Shown: positions 17,297-25,665 of the stretch, piece after piece | Layout: every line of letters begins with the position of its first letter | How positions within the stretch are numbered: the stretch's first letter is position 1 | Origin: Anaerolineae bacterium | GTDB lineage: Bacteria > Chloroflexota > Anaerolineae > Anaerolineales > E44-bin32 | Reading direction: 5' to 3' | Assembly (NCBI GenBank): GCA_011174825.1 | Contig: DUEZ01000070.1 | Coordinates: forward strand, 19,649 to 83,648 | DNA length: 64,000 nucleotides | Position numbers and translations under genes: made by a program | The notes under the pieces: generated by a model | Seen by the model: only the letters and a program-made list of their open reading frames with translations | What the model was told of the DNA's origin: nothing | Databases searched by the model: none

Positions 17297-17518
17297 TCAG
17301 CTATCATTGCGGGGGACTGCGATCACTGCGTTGAGTTGCTCCAGTTTGTTTTGTTTGGCCAAGATGAGCGCTTCATCTAATTTTTCAAACGCAAAGAGGC
17401 TTACCCCAGGGCGAAGGTCTAAATCATTAGCTATTTCTATGAACTCCTCATTCAACCTGTGGTTGTGGTTGGAGAGACATCGTTGCCTTAGCACGCCGAT
17501 CAGCCCAGCTCTTCTCAT
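17297..17518 (-). pseudogene. Fragment resembling the C-terminus of a zinc-type alcohol dehydrogenase
   Basis: Only 73 codons. The later part, EFIEIANDLDLRPGVSLFAF followed by EKLDEALILAKQ and AVIAV, looks like the last 50 residues of medium-chain zinc alcohol dehydrogenases (the segment that closes the coenzyme domain). No catalytic domain is present. Its ATG overlaps the stop of the upstream fusion gene by four bases. It may be a decayed remnant, or a short unrelated ORF that happens to resemble one. Confidence 0.4.
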
Positions 17519-18492
17519 GCTGGCTTGAGATCGAGCACCGGCGTTCCGTTGATGGCATCCAAGCCGCGGACGGTGAGGACGTTGTTATCCACCTCCAGCA
17601 GTTCAACCTCGGTGATCCCGATTGGGTTGGGGCGATGGGGGCTGCGAAGGGTGAAGACACCTCGTTTGGGTCGAGTCCTGTCGCCGCGCGGGTGTTGGAG
17701 CAGCTCGTACCCTGTGCTGCGGTGAAAGTGAAAAACCACCAATAATCTGTTCCCTGATTCCAATTGCGTCAACCCTGGCATGAGGTCAGGATCGATGATG
17801 ATGCGTGATGCTGATCTCCGCAAAGTATCCGGGCTTACGGGTTCATCAAACTCGTTCTCAACGCGGCCGATAGCCCGAAAAGACATAAAATCTGCGACTT
17901 CTGTTTCAGGAGCGGGACATGCATTGGAAAGGGTGACCGCCATGACCAGATCCCTGTCTTCCGAGGCGGTTTTTTCGAAAGTTTGTTGGAGGGCATTAAA
18001 GATATCGACGATGTCGCCGGAGAGGAGGGTGCTCATAGGTCCCGGCATCACGCTCAGGCCCTGGCGATGAAAGATGTCGAGCGCGCCGTCGATGGCCGGT
18101 GCTAGAGTTTCTTGCCGCAGTGGATACAGGCTGACTTGAGCGGTTAGGTTGAGAGGCTGCTTCAGTTGAGGAATGGCGCAAAGGAAACGTAAGGTCTGGG
18201 ATCCCGTATTCGTGAATTGATGCTCTTCATGCTGCAGTACGAGCGCAGTATCTCCTGCTCGAAGGTTGTACGACTGGGTTTCGCCGCGCAAAATCGCCTG
18301 ACCACTCAGAACATAGACTTCGTGCTCGTGAGCGTGTTGGTGATACGGTGTGGAGGCACCCGGCTCAACTTCGAACAACCGCAGGGAGAACGTTGCCCCA
18401 TTATTATTGGCGAGCCAAAGCCAGCGCACAGTGACACCGGGAACCCCTTCCACCGGTTCCGCAGTGACGTCCAACGCCTGTTTCACCTCCAT
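17515..18492 (-). CDS. Three-domain fusion: cupin, YkoF/MTH1187-like, TrmO (tRNA m6t6A37 methyltransferase-like)
   Basis: In 325 residues three domains are visible. Residues about 20-108 form a cupin with metal-ligand pattern PYHQHAHEHE and later H91. Residues about 115-205 resemble the thiamine-binding-like YkoF/MTH1187 fold (AQVSLYPLRQ, then GLSVMPGPMSTLLSGD). Residues about 205-325 match TrmO/TsaA, which N6-methylates t6A at position 37 of tRNA: FRAIGRVENEF, then RSPHRPNPIGITEVELLEV and LDAINGTPVLDLKP. A GGAGGG site precedes the ATG. TrmO normally stands alone or with a short C-terminal domain, so this arrangement is unusual. The joined reading frame shows no sign of disruption. Confidence 0.8.
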   Translation of the reverse strand: MEVKQALDVTAEPVEGVPGVTVRWLWLANNNGATFSLRLFEVEPGASTPYHQHAHEHEVYVLSGQAILRGETQSYNLRAGDTALVLQHEEHQFTNTGSQTLRFLCAIPQLKQPLNLTAQVSLYPLRQETLAPAIDGALDIFHRQGLSVMPGPMSTLLSGDIVDIFNALQQTFEKTASEDRDLVMAVTLSNACPAPETEVADFMSFRAIGRVENEFDEPVSPDTLRRSASRIIIDPDLMPGLTQLESGNRLLVVFHFHRSTGYELLQHPRGDRTRPKRGVFTLRSPHRPNPIGITEVELLEVDNNVLTVRGLDAINGTPVLDLKPA

Positions 18493-18626
18493 AAGCCGTT
18501 CCCTCCTATTTCGTTATTCGTTCTTGGATGCTGATGGTTCTGCGTTTGCCTTCGATATCCATCATACAACCATACCGACTTACTCTCCTCAGGGCAGCGA
18601 TGTTGCGAGCCGGATTTTGGAAGCCT

Positions 18627-18851
18627 TTAGTGATGTTCTCCTTTTAACGGTACCCCGCTGCCCAACTTGTGCAGCGCAGCGCCAAGCGCCTCGGATGCTT
18701 TGTCGAGGTACTCGGCGGCGACCAAAAAGTCCTGCTGGGACTTTTCCGCTCGCTCAGCCCAGGTGCGGAATTCTTGAGCATGTTCCTGGTTATGTTTGAT
18801 CCAATGGGGGAGGAGGATCTTGAGCTTCTCTACGTCATTTGAACTAGGCAT
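18627..18851 (-). CDS. Small helical protein adjacent to CooT
   Basis: 74 residues, almost all helical, with KLKILLPHWIKHNQEHAQEF and a second helix SQQDFLVAAEYLDKASEALG. Short His- and Glu-rich proteins with an LLPHWIEHN-like motif occur beside CooT-like genes. It ends KGEHH. It lies four bases after the cooT-like gene ends, so the two are probably co-translated. Its function is unknown; a metal-handling role is inferred only from context. Confidence 0.65.
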   Translation of the reverse strand: MPSSNDVEKLKILLPHWIKHNQEHAQEFRTWAERAEKSQQDFLVAAEYLDKASEALGAALHKLGSGVPLKGEHH

Positions 18852-18854
18852 GGT

Positions 18855-19061
18855 TCACGATCCAACGGATTCTTCGATGGGGAGCACGGTGACAGTGTGC
18901 TCCAAGAAATCGGCTTCCAATACCTTCCCGCGAAGGGATACAGGCTCTTCGAAGAGGCGCCGGAGCCAGAGCGTATCCTCGTCAACTCGCAAGTGTACAA
19001 CGTCCTCGAGGAATAGTTCTTGCTCTCCCTCGCCTTTGAGCAGAATTTTAGCCTGACACAT
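18855..19061 (-). CDS. CooT-family nickel-binding protein
   Basis: 68 residues opening MCQAKILLKGEGEQELFLED, then VVHLRVDEDTLWLRRLFEEP and GKVLEADFLEHTVTVLP. This is the length and pattern of CooT, a dimeric protein that binds nickel through the N-terminal Cys2 and helps mature carbon monoxide dehydrogenase in some bacteria. No CODH gene is in the window, so nickel delivery to another enzyme is equally possible. It pairs with the small helical gene just downstream and lies next to a ZIP transporter. Confidence 0.75.
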   Translation of the reverse strand: MCQAKILLKGEGEQELFLEDVVHLRVDEDTLWLRRLFEEPVSLRGKVLEADFLEHTVTVLPIEESVGS

Positions 19062-19138
19062 CGTTTTCTCTCCTCTTCAATTGTGTAGGATACTTACTAT
19101 TCAGGTATGTTGAAATTAGAGCAGGGCATGCCCTATTC

Positions 19139-19842
19139 TCATCCTTTCGACAGCAAAATAATGGCGGCAACTAGGATTCCGGTGAAAAAGGAGACCAGAG
19201 TGTAACGCCGATTTTCCTTCTCAACGGCGGGGAGTAGATGGGAGGCACCGACATATACCAGCGAACCAGCGGAGAGCGCGAGAAGCGCCCCTAACATTGG
19301 CTGGTCGAGCTTTTGGATAAATGGATAGGAGATCACTGTACCCGCAGGGGTGGACAGTCCGGCCGCGAGGAAAGCCCACAGCGCGGACCTACGCTTCTCG
19401 AAGCCACCGCGCTCCAGGAGCAGGAAAGTCACAATCCCTTCCGGGAACTCATGCAGCATCATGCCCACTGCGGCCAACACGCCGGTGAAGATGCTCACTT
19501 TAAAAGTGATGGTGTAAATCACACCATCCAGAAGAGAATGAAGGCCGATGCCCAGCATCGGGGTGATTCCCGTAGCAAGGTCCGGGTATTCATATTGCTC
19601 ACACACGAAGCTTCTCAAGAAGCGGTTGACTAAATACAGACTCATAAAGCCCACCAGTAAAAAAATGGGGCGGATTCGTGCATAGCAAAAGACCTAGGGA
19701 TGATGTGGACGAAAGAGACGGATATGAGAACGCCGGCGGCAAGGCTCATAAAATATACGCTATTGGCGCTTGCCCATCGCTCATATCGACCGATGGCGCA
19801 GATCCCGATCGTAGTTACGGTGCAAGCAAATATGCTCGCCAC
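19139..19842 (-). pseudogene. ZIP-family metal transporter interrupted by a frameshift
   Basis: Two frames together make one ZIP transporter. The 5' frame (19842-19642, GTG start or earlier) has FMSLAAGVLISVSFVHIIPRS, the ZIP helix ending in metal-binding H/P residues. The 3' frame (from about 19654) has GIGLHSLLDGVIY and the signature GMMLHEFPEGIVTF. They join within a run of seven A on the plus strand (19659-19665). Adding one base restores SAPFFLLVGFMSLYLV without a stop. A second sequence check would tell whether the break is real, an assembly homopolymer error, or slippage-dependent expression. ZIP proteins import Zn, Fe or related divalent metals. Confidence 0.8.
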
Positions 19843-19957
19843 GAGAACAGGACCAAAAGCAGCTATCGGTAGGCCCCTTTCCCCGGTCGTTTTTTAATGT
19901 CTTCGTTTGCTTTACCCTGTGCTCGGACACCCCCTCGCTTTGGAGTAGAAAAAGTCG

Positions 19958-21067
19958 TTATGGTTTTGCTCCCTGCGTGTCCACGCCGGCGAATTGGAGG
20001 ATTTTGTCTGTGATCCGCTCGAAGTCTTCGCTTTGGTAGTCTTCGACTTTGCCTTGATCACACATCACGGCCAGCTGTGGGTCCAAAGGCAGGCTGCCCA
20101 GCATGGGGATCATGGATTGATGGGCCGTCTCCAGTGCACGACTGGGTCCGAAGATCTCGATTCGGTGGCCACAAGTCGGGCAGACAATATGGCTCATGTT
20201 CTCTACCAATCCGATAATGCGAAGCCCTAAACTCTTAGCCATGTTGCCCGCCTTACGGACGATCATCCCGGCCAGGTCTTGTGGCGAGGTGACGAGCACA
20301 ATACCATGCACGGGCAGGGACTGCATTACCGTTAAGGCAGCGTCGGATGTTCCCGGAGGTAGGTCGATAATCAGATAGTCCAGATCGCCCCAGGTGATGT
20401 CGCTCCAGAACTGCTGGATGGCGCGTCCGATGAGTGGACCACGCCAGACGACCGGTTGGTTCTCGTCGGGGAGAAGCAGGTTGATAGAGATGAGCTTGAT
20501 ACCGGTCTCCGTTGTGGGCGGGATGATTCCATCCGGTCCTCCCGTGGGCATCTGCTGGATGCCAAACAGCTTCGGGATGCTGGGTCCGGTGATATCAGCG
20601 TCGAGGACACCGACCCGTAAACCGCGCCGATGGATCGCACAGGCCAGCAAGCCTGCCACGGAGGATTTCCCTACACCGCCTTTTCCGCTCATGACCGCCA
20701 CGACATTGCGAATGGACCGTCTAGCCTCGGATGACGGATCTCGTCCCTGAGCCAACGCCGTGAAAGTAGCCCGTTGCTCGGGGGTCATTTCCGTGACGTC
20801 CATATCTACTTGGAAGCCAGGTGCGAGATTAGCCAGTGTCGCTCGAATGTTCTGAGCCAGTTCGTCGCGAATCGGGACCTGTCGAAAGGGTAGGGTCAGC
20901 GTGACAGTGATACTCCGCTTCTCAACCTTGACTTTGGGAATCATACCCAACTCCACAAGGTTATGACCTTCGACCTCGGGATGCTGCAGGTGAGAGAGCG
21001 CCTCGAGAATGGCTGACTCTGTGAGATCCGATGACGTGTCTTTTCGATGCATATTTTCTCGGTCCAT
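19958..21067 (-). CDS. mrp: Mrp/ApbC/NBP35-type iron-sulfur cluster carrier ATPase
   Basis: A 369-residue protein. An N-terminal MIP18/DUF59 domain (about 15-100) precedes a deviant Walker A VMSGKGGVGKSS near residue 128. DADITGPSIPKLFGI, LDYLIIDLPPGTSD and a late CPTCGHRIEIFG with the CxxC that bridges an Fe-S cluster in the dimer follow. These proteins bind and transfer 4Fe-4S clusters to apo-enzymes. It is divergently transcribed from the XRE-cupin regulator across an AT-rich region with two small dyads. Confidence 0.93.
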   Translation of the reverse strand: MDRENMHRKDTSSDLTESAILEALSHLQHPEVEGHNLVELGMIPKVKVEKRSITVTLTLPFRQVPIRDELAQNIRATLANLAPGFQVDMDVTEMTPEQRATFTALAQGRDPSSEARRSIRNVVAVMSGKGGVGKSSVAGLLACAIHRRGLRVGVLDADITGPSIPKLFGIQQMPTGGPDGIIPPTTETGIKLISINLLLPDENQPVVWRGPLIGRAIQQFWSDITWGDLDYLIIDLPPGTSDAALTVMQSLPVHGIVLVTSPQDLAGMIVRKAGNMAKSLGLRIIGLVENMSHIVCPTCGHRIEIFGPSRALETAHQSMIPMLGSLPLDPQLAVMCDQGKVEDYQSEDFERITDKILQFAGVDTQGAKP

Positions 21068-21193
21068 TGCAGATGATCCTATCCTGTTTTTCCTTGGGTT
21101 TATGATCTCGGACTGCCTATGGTTTCTACCTAGAGATTCGATGCATACAAGAGCAGTGGTCCTCTTAAAGGCAAATTGCGCGTCAGATTATAT

Positions 21194-21271
21194 AATATAC
21201 TGTGAGTATTGTACCATAATAAGGTATATATAACACTTAAGTGGTTGAAATGTCCTATATTATGTTATAAT
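21194..21271. promoter_or_regulatory. Divergent control region between mrp and the XRE-cupin gene
   Basis: The dyad AATATACT-GTG-AGTATT lies at 21194-21210 and TACC-7 nt-GGTA at 21212-21226. Towards the regulator, TTGAAA (21245-21250) and TATAAT (21266-21271) with a 15-base spacer could be its promoter. Binding by the neighbouring regulator is an inference from location. Confidence 0.5.
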
Positions 21272-21307
21272 AATTTAGGTTTCATAAAAGTGATGGAAGG
21301 GGTTAAG

Positions 21308-21910
21308 ATGATTCAAGAGAGGCATCCCGATATAGGGGGACGCATCCGGTCGCTGCGTGCGTCGGAGGGTTTATCGCTACGGGCATTGGCCGATCGCTGT
21401 GGCCTTTCGATCAATGCCATCAGCAGGATCGAGCGAGGGGAAAGTTCCCCTACTGTCGCCTCCTTGCACAAGTTAGCGACGGCGCTGTCTTTGCCCATCA
21501 CCGATTTTTTCGAAACGGGTCAGGAATTAACCACCATTCTGGTGAGAAAGAATGCTCGACGTCGATCCAGAGGCGAGGGGATGCTAATCGAGAGCCTAGG
21601 ATCCGGTCTGTCTAGCCAGAGGTTGGAGCCCTTTCTGATGACGTTGTTGCCGGGAGCCTCAAGTGGAGAAGAAGCGATCTCGCATGGTGGTGAGGAGTTT
21701 ATCTTCTGCCTGGAGGGGGAAATCGACTATCAAGTGGATGATGAATGGCACCGGTTGGAGGCGGGGGACAGTCTACTCTTCCGGGCGGAACAGCCCCACC
21801 AGTGTAAGAACACTGGGCTTGAGAAAGTGGTAGCGCTGCTGATCATACAAGCTTCAGATGATGAGATACGTCTATCGCAGCAGCGCCACCTGATGACCAA
21901 GTCCGAGTGA
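21308..21910 (+). CDS. XRE-family regulator with C-terminal cupin
   Basis: About 200 residues. The N-terminal helix-turn-helix domain (about 5-65) reads LRALADRCGLSINAISRIER, with GESSPTVASLHKLATAL. The C-terminal cupin (about 115-190) has HGGEEFIFCLEGEIDYQVDD followed by LEAGDSLLFRAEQPHQCKN. Such proteins sense a small ligand through the cupin. The ATG at 21308 follows GGAAGGGG and is preferred over the longer frame from 21209. Target genes may be the divergent mrp or the downstream DUF5320/ferredoxin pair. Confidence 0.88.
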   Translation: MIQERHPDIGGRIRSLRASEGLSLRALADRCGLSINAISRIERGESSPTVASLHKLATALSLPITDFFETGQELTTILVRKNARRRSRGEGMLIESLGSGLSSQRLEPFLMTLLPGASSGEEAISHGGEEFIFCLEGEIDYQVDDEWHRLEAGDSLLFRAEQPHQCKNTGLEKVVALLIIQASDDEIRLSQQRHLMTKSE

Positions 21911-22113
21911 GAGTCCTGAGGTGGCGCTTCTATAGGTGTAGCCATGGCTGGTGCTGAACGTTCTACCGCTGCAGGTACGGAAAGTTCCCCACCGGATATC
22001 AGCCACCCTCGCAAGAATCGACTCTACCGAGATATAACCAGGTAATGGAGCGGTGAGCTTTTGAGGCTACTGCAGGGATGTCCAGATGTTCAATCTATGG
22101 CTTAGAAGAAAGC

Positions 22114-22335
22114 ATGACCAATAAGGTGGTTATGGACATGGAGCAGAGAGGGCGTTCGGGAGGGTCAATCCGTGTGCTAGAAACTGTGTTGCTGTTTTTC
22201 CTGGATTCAAGTTCATGTCACGGATATGGTTTTCTTGGCCCATTAAATGAATTCGGGTTGGGTGATCGAAACCCAAGTGGGGTCTATCAAACAATACGTG
22301 AGATGGACGAGCAGGGATGGGTTCGTTCTAGGTGA
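22114..22335 (+). pseudogene. Truncated PadR-like regulator
   Basis: The frame encodes the wing-helix core of PadR proteins: ETVLLFFLDSSSCHGYGFLG, then GLGDRNPSGVYQTIREMDEQ and GWVRSR, where a stop codon interrupts the point at which PadR proteins continue (WVRSEW...). Everything C-terminal, including the dimerisation helix, is missing. PadR genes often precede DUF5320/ferredoxin genes in related genomes, so this is probably the decayed local regulator. Other bases of the gap 21911-22480 hold nothing recognisable. Confidence 0.6.
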
Positions 22336-22480
22336 GAGGGGGGTGAGACACAAAGACCTCCACAAAGAAAGCTTCATGGATACCTACAGACGTAATCTTG
22401 AGTGAAGTTAGGGTAAATACCACTGATGCATTGGATTGTACAAGGAATTGCTAACATGTCAGATGAAAGGAGAATAGAAA

Positions 22481-22825
22481 ATGCCAAGAGGAGATAGAAC
22501 AGGACCTATGGGGCAAGGATCGATGACCGGACGTGGCGCGGGTTACTGTGCCGGGTATAACCAACCGGGTTATGCCAACCAAGCCCGTGGGCGTGGCTTT
22601 GGAATGGGTTGGAGAGGGGGACGAGGCTTTGGCTGGGGCGGTGGATGGCGAAGAGGGGGGCAATTCTATGAGCCTGCTGTGCCCAGACCTTTCGCTTATT
22701 ATGTCCCTCCTGTGCCGGCGTATGATGAGGAGAGTGAGGCCAAGTTTCTTCGAGCTGAGGCGACAAGGATAAAGGGCGCCCTGGATGAAATTGAGAAACG
22801 CCTCGAAGAACTTGAGGCGGGGTAG
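22481..22825 (+). CDS. DUF5320-family Gly/Arg-rich protein
   Basis: 114 residues with the family opening MPRGDRTGPMGQGSMTGRGA and GYCAGY, then a long Gly/Arg/Trp-rich stretch (about 35-65). A short Pro/Tyr segment and a C-terminal coiled coil EATRIKGALDEIEKRLEELE complete it. This matches small DUF5320 proteins found beside ferredoxins, Mrp ATPases and dinitrogenase-cofactor-type proteins in anaerobes. The function is not established. A GGAGA site precedes the ATG and a ferredoxin gene follows 38 bases later. Confidence 0.82.
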   Translation: MPRGDRTGPMGQGSMTGRGAGYCAGYNQPGYANQARGRGFGMGWRGGRGFGWGGGWRRGGQFYEPAVPRPFAYYVPPVPAYDEESEAKFLRAEATRIKGALDEIEKRLEELEAG

Positions 22826-22863
22826 CAGTGGGGTTTAAGGGCTTGCCCGCGTGAGATTAAAAA

Positions 22864-23370
22864 ATGATTTCTATTGATCGCCAGGCATGTGACGGCTGTG
22901 GTCTTTGTGTCGAGAGCTGTCCTACAGGTGCTTTACAGCTCATGGGTGAGCTGATTCAGGTGGATAACAGCTTGTGTGAGGAATGTTATGCGTGTGTCGA
23001 TGTTTGCCCTCATGAGGCTCTTGTGCCCAGTGAGATAGTGGAAGAAGAATACCATATTCCGGTGGCTTCGAGCTCGTTTGGTGAGTTAGATGAGATCGGA
23101 ATATCCGATACAGGTAACAAACCCCTCGCCAGACCTGTTATCACGGTTCTCGGCTCGCCCAGGAGAAGATTGGGTGACTGGTTGGGAGCCGCACTCAATT
23201 TCCTCGTATTTGACCTTGGTCCTGCTGTTGAGGGTATCTTGAAGACTGAGTCTCAACGTAAAGGTGGTGATAAGGCTTTCTTTCACCATACCGAGAAATC
23301 TCAAAGAGAGAAACGGGGCAGAAGAGGGAGCGGACGAAAGGCTCGCCGCCGGAGACAAGGTAGACGGTAA
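22864..23370 (+). CDS. Ferredoxin-like 2x[4Fe-4S] protein with basic tail
   Basis: 168 residues. The first 55 form a bacterial-type ferredoxin with CDGCGLCVESCPTGAL and CEECYACVDVCPHEAL, two complete CxxCxxCxxxCP motifs. A middle region of about 80 residues has no cysteine cluster. The last 30 residues are nearly all Lys/Arg/Gly (EKRGRRGSGRKARRRRQGRR), which could bind nucleic acid or a membrane surface. It follows DUF5320, and the pair probably shares a transcript. Confidence 0.85.
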   Translation: MISIDRQACDGCGLCVESCPTGALQLMGELIQVDNSLCEECYACVDVCPHEALVPSEIVEEEYHIPVASSSFGELDEIGISDTGNKPLARPVITVLGSPRRRLGDWLGAALNFLVFDLGPAVEGILKTESQRKGGDKAFFHHTEKSQREKRGRRGSGRKARRRRQGRR

Positions 23371-23820
23371 TACCTTGTACCTTTCCAATTGCCGGTTTAC
23401 GGTCTGTGAGTAATCAGCCTGATGTCCTCATGCGGTAGAAGCTGACATGTAGGTGGTGGGTTTAATGAAGCCTGTAAGCCATTTCTTGCGGAGCGGGTTT
23501 CTTGCCCTCCACCTTTGTGCGTGGCAGGTCTCACGATCGGGGTCACCGAACATCTGGTCAGTTGGGCAACATGATGATGCTGTATACATCTTTCAAAGGT
23601 GCTTTAACCGCATCTCCCGTCGCTTTCCCAATACGTGAGGAGAGATGGTGCGGCATTTCCGGGGTCAAGTAGGGTGGAAGGCACCTTGCAAGGGAGGTAG
23701 ATGAGATTGGCGCATAAGCTCGTTAAGACCACTTTATCAATGCCTGTGCAATCCCTCCAAGAGATTGGAAGCCGGGGAAAGCAATTCGGGAACGATGACC
23801 GTGTTAAATAGGAATGAGCG
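23371..23820. other. Intergenic, no gene recognised
   Basis: 450 bases with only short frames lacking family features or ribosome sites. It may hold decayed sequence. No tRNA, repeat or clear terminator is seen. Confidence 0.5.
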
Positions 23821-24531
23821 ATGGGCAAAATAACCCAACCCACATTTGAAAACCGCTGCATCATATCCTGTGGGATGCTGCACCCGGAGATGATCCATTT
23901 GGTGGAGACCGGTTTCATGAAACCTCGCCGGATCCTTTTTACGCCCCCAGGTTTGCATGCGTTACCAGACAGGTTGGAAGAGTACCTTCTAAAAAGATTA
24001 GGTCAAGTCCGCAAATCGTGCCCAGATCACGAGATCATCGTCGTCTATGGGAAGAAATGCTATGTGAGCACGGATGAACCACTCAAGCGGGTGGATTCAA
24101 TTTTACAGGCAAATGGCTCGGGGATCGTGAGGGTAGAGGGAGATTATGGATACGATATGCTGGCGGGTGTTGAGGGCCGGCAGCGCATCAGTGCAGGAAG
24201 GGAAGATAAAACCCTCTGGTTCACGCCAGGATGGCTCAAGAGCTGGAAGACGGTTTATCAGAATTATTTTGGCTGGGATGACGCCGACGCCAATGCGAAC
24301 TTCCCAGGCTTCTATGACAAGATCATCATCTTGGATGGTCTTGATCTAGCCGATGAATATATGACGCAGCATGCGCATGAAATTCTAGAGTTGTTCGATT
24401 GGACAGGCCTCGAAGTTGAATTCCAAAATATCACCTTGGAACGTCTCAAGGGGTTGTTGTTAGATGCCCTGTACGCAGCCATTGAGGATCCTGCTAGGAA
24501 TGATAGTGGTTTGAACATACCAGAGCAGTGA
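23821..24531 (+). CDS. DUF1638 protein
   Basis: 236 residues with family landmarks: an early CGMLHPEM, a central EIIVVYGKKCYV, a conserved VRVEGDYGYDMLAG, and FTPGWLKSWKTVYQNYFGWD followed by an acidic stretch. DUF1638 proteins are frequent in anaerobes near corrinoid methyltransferases and their reactivation proteins, but have no assigned chemistry. An MttB-family gene and a B12-activation domain lie 30 kb away in this window, consistent with the same lifestyle but not a linked operon. Confidence 0.82.
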   Translation: MGKITQPTFENRCIISCGMLHPEMIHLVETGFMKPRRILFTPPGLHALPDRLEEYLLKRLGQVRKSCPDHEIIVVYGKKCYVSTDEPLKRVDSILQANGSGIVRVEGDYGYDMLAGVEGRQRISAGREDKTLWFTPGWLKSWKTVYQNYFGWDDADANANFPGFYDKIIILDGLDLADEYMTQHAHEILELFDWTGLEVEFQNITLERLKGLLLDALYAAIEDPARNDSGLNIPEQ

Positions 24532-24761
24532 TAAGGAGTGTGATCACGACGCGTTTGGACTTTTTATGCCCAAGTTGGAATCAAGCGGACTCGCCATCTT
24601 GGGTTTAATGCTCGTATGTTGCGCTGTGTACGCTGGATAGCAGACCGTGCGGTTGAAGCGACATAAACATGCGATCATCTAGCTGATTTACGCGCCGGCG
24701 ATATCAACGATCTTGCCAACGAACACGCTTGCATTTGATTATTCATTAGGAGGATCAATAA

Positions 24762-24962
24762 ATGCCAATCTACGAATATCGTTGTCTGGAGTGTGGGGAG
24801 AGCTTCGAGAAGCTTGTGCGCTCGATGAACACTCCTGCGTCCAAAATAAAATGCCCTCAGTGCGGCGGACGAAAGGTAGAGAAGCTCATTTCGCACTTTG
24901 GAGTTCAAACCTCTGATTCCGACAGTGGACCCGTCTGCCCAACCTGCGTACCTAGACGTTGA
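24762..24962 (+). CDS. FmdB-type zinc ribbon protein
   Basis: 66 residues starting MPIYEYRCLECGESFEKLVR, followed by KIKCPQCGGRKVEKLISHFG. The two CxxC knuckles and the MPIYEY opening define the FmdB regulatory-protein family. A third CPTC lies at the C-terminus. GGAGGATC precedes the ATG. Confidence 0.92.
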   Translation: MPIYEYRCLECGESFEKLVRSMNTPASKIKCPQCGGRKVEKLISHFGVQTSDSDSGPVCPTCVPRR

Positions 24963-25017
24963 GTGGTTTGACGCAGCCAAAGAGCGATGGATAAAGCCAT
25001 AGACCTGAGGTGATGTT

Positions 25018-25662
25018 GTGCAGCAGCGAAGCCATATCGAGATCGAAGGGTGGGGAGCGCGCCACTATGATCTGACGATGGATCTGCTCCTGGTGGGGCG
25101 TTACCAGGCCTTTATTGAGCGAGCAGTCCAATGGATGGACATCCGTAAGGGGGATGCGATCCTGGATCTGGGGTCGGGCACTGGACGCAATATCTGCGTA
25201 ATGCTAAAAACTCTGGGCTCAACAGGGGTGGTCGTCGGGGTAGATATCAGCCAGGAGATGCTCAACCAGGCTCGTAAGCGGTGTAGTGTTTATTCCCAGG
25301 TATCCTTTCTGAAGCAGCGGATTGAGCAACCACTTCCCTACCACGAGGAATTCACTAAAGTTTTCATATCCTTCACCCTGCACGGCTTTGAGGATGAGGA
25401 CAAGGAGAATGTGATTGGTAATGCCTATCGGGCATTGAACCCGGGGGGTATTTTCTGGATCCTGGACTACAACGAGTTCGACCTAGATCGCCAATGGTTC
25501 CCGTTTCGTTGGGCTTTCCGACACTTCGAATGCGAGCTGGCCAGCGAATTCTTATCCCTGGATTTAAAGGAGATGCTGGCTCATCATGGCTTCGGAAACT
25601 TCGTGACCCATCTGGTCCTTCGAGACTATGTGAGGCTCCTGGGAGCAGAGAAATTGGGGTGA
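25018..25662 (+). CDS. Class I SAM-dependent methyltransferase
   Basis: 214 residues of Rossmann-type methyltransferase. Motif I is AILDLGSGTGRN, motif II is VVVGVDISQEML, and a post-core VFISFTLHGFEDED is followed by ALNPGGIFWILDYNEF. It resembles UbiE/COQ5-like enzymes. The GTG start at 25018 follows GAGGTGA. The substrate is not predictable. It is three bases upstream of a conserved 54-residue gene. Confidence 0.85.
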   Translation: MQQRSHIEIEGWGARHYDLTMDLLLVGRYQAFIERAVQWMDIRKGDAILDLGSGTGRNICVMLKTLGSTGVVVGVDISQEMLNQARKRCSVYSQVSFLKQRIEQPLPYHEEFTKVFISFTLHGFEDEDKENVIGNAYRALNPGGIFWILDYNEFDLDRQWFPFRWAFRHFECELASEFLSLDLKEMLAHHGFGNFVTHLVLRDYVRLLGAEKLG

Positions 25663-25665
25663 GAC

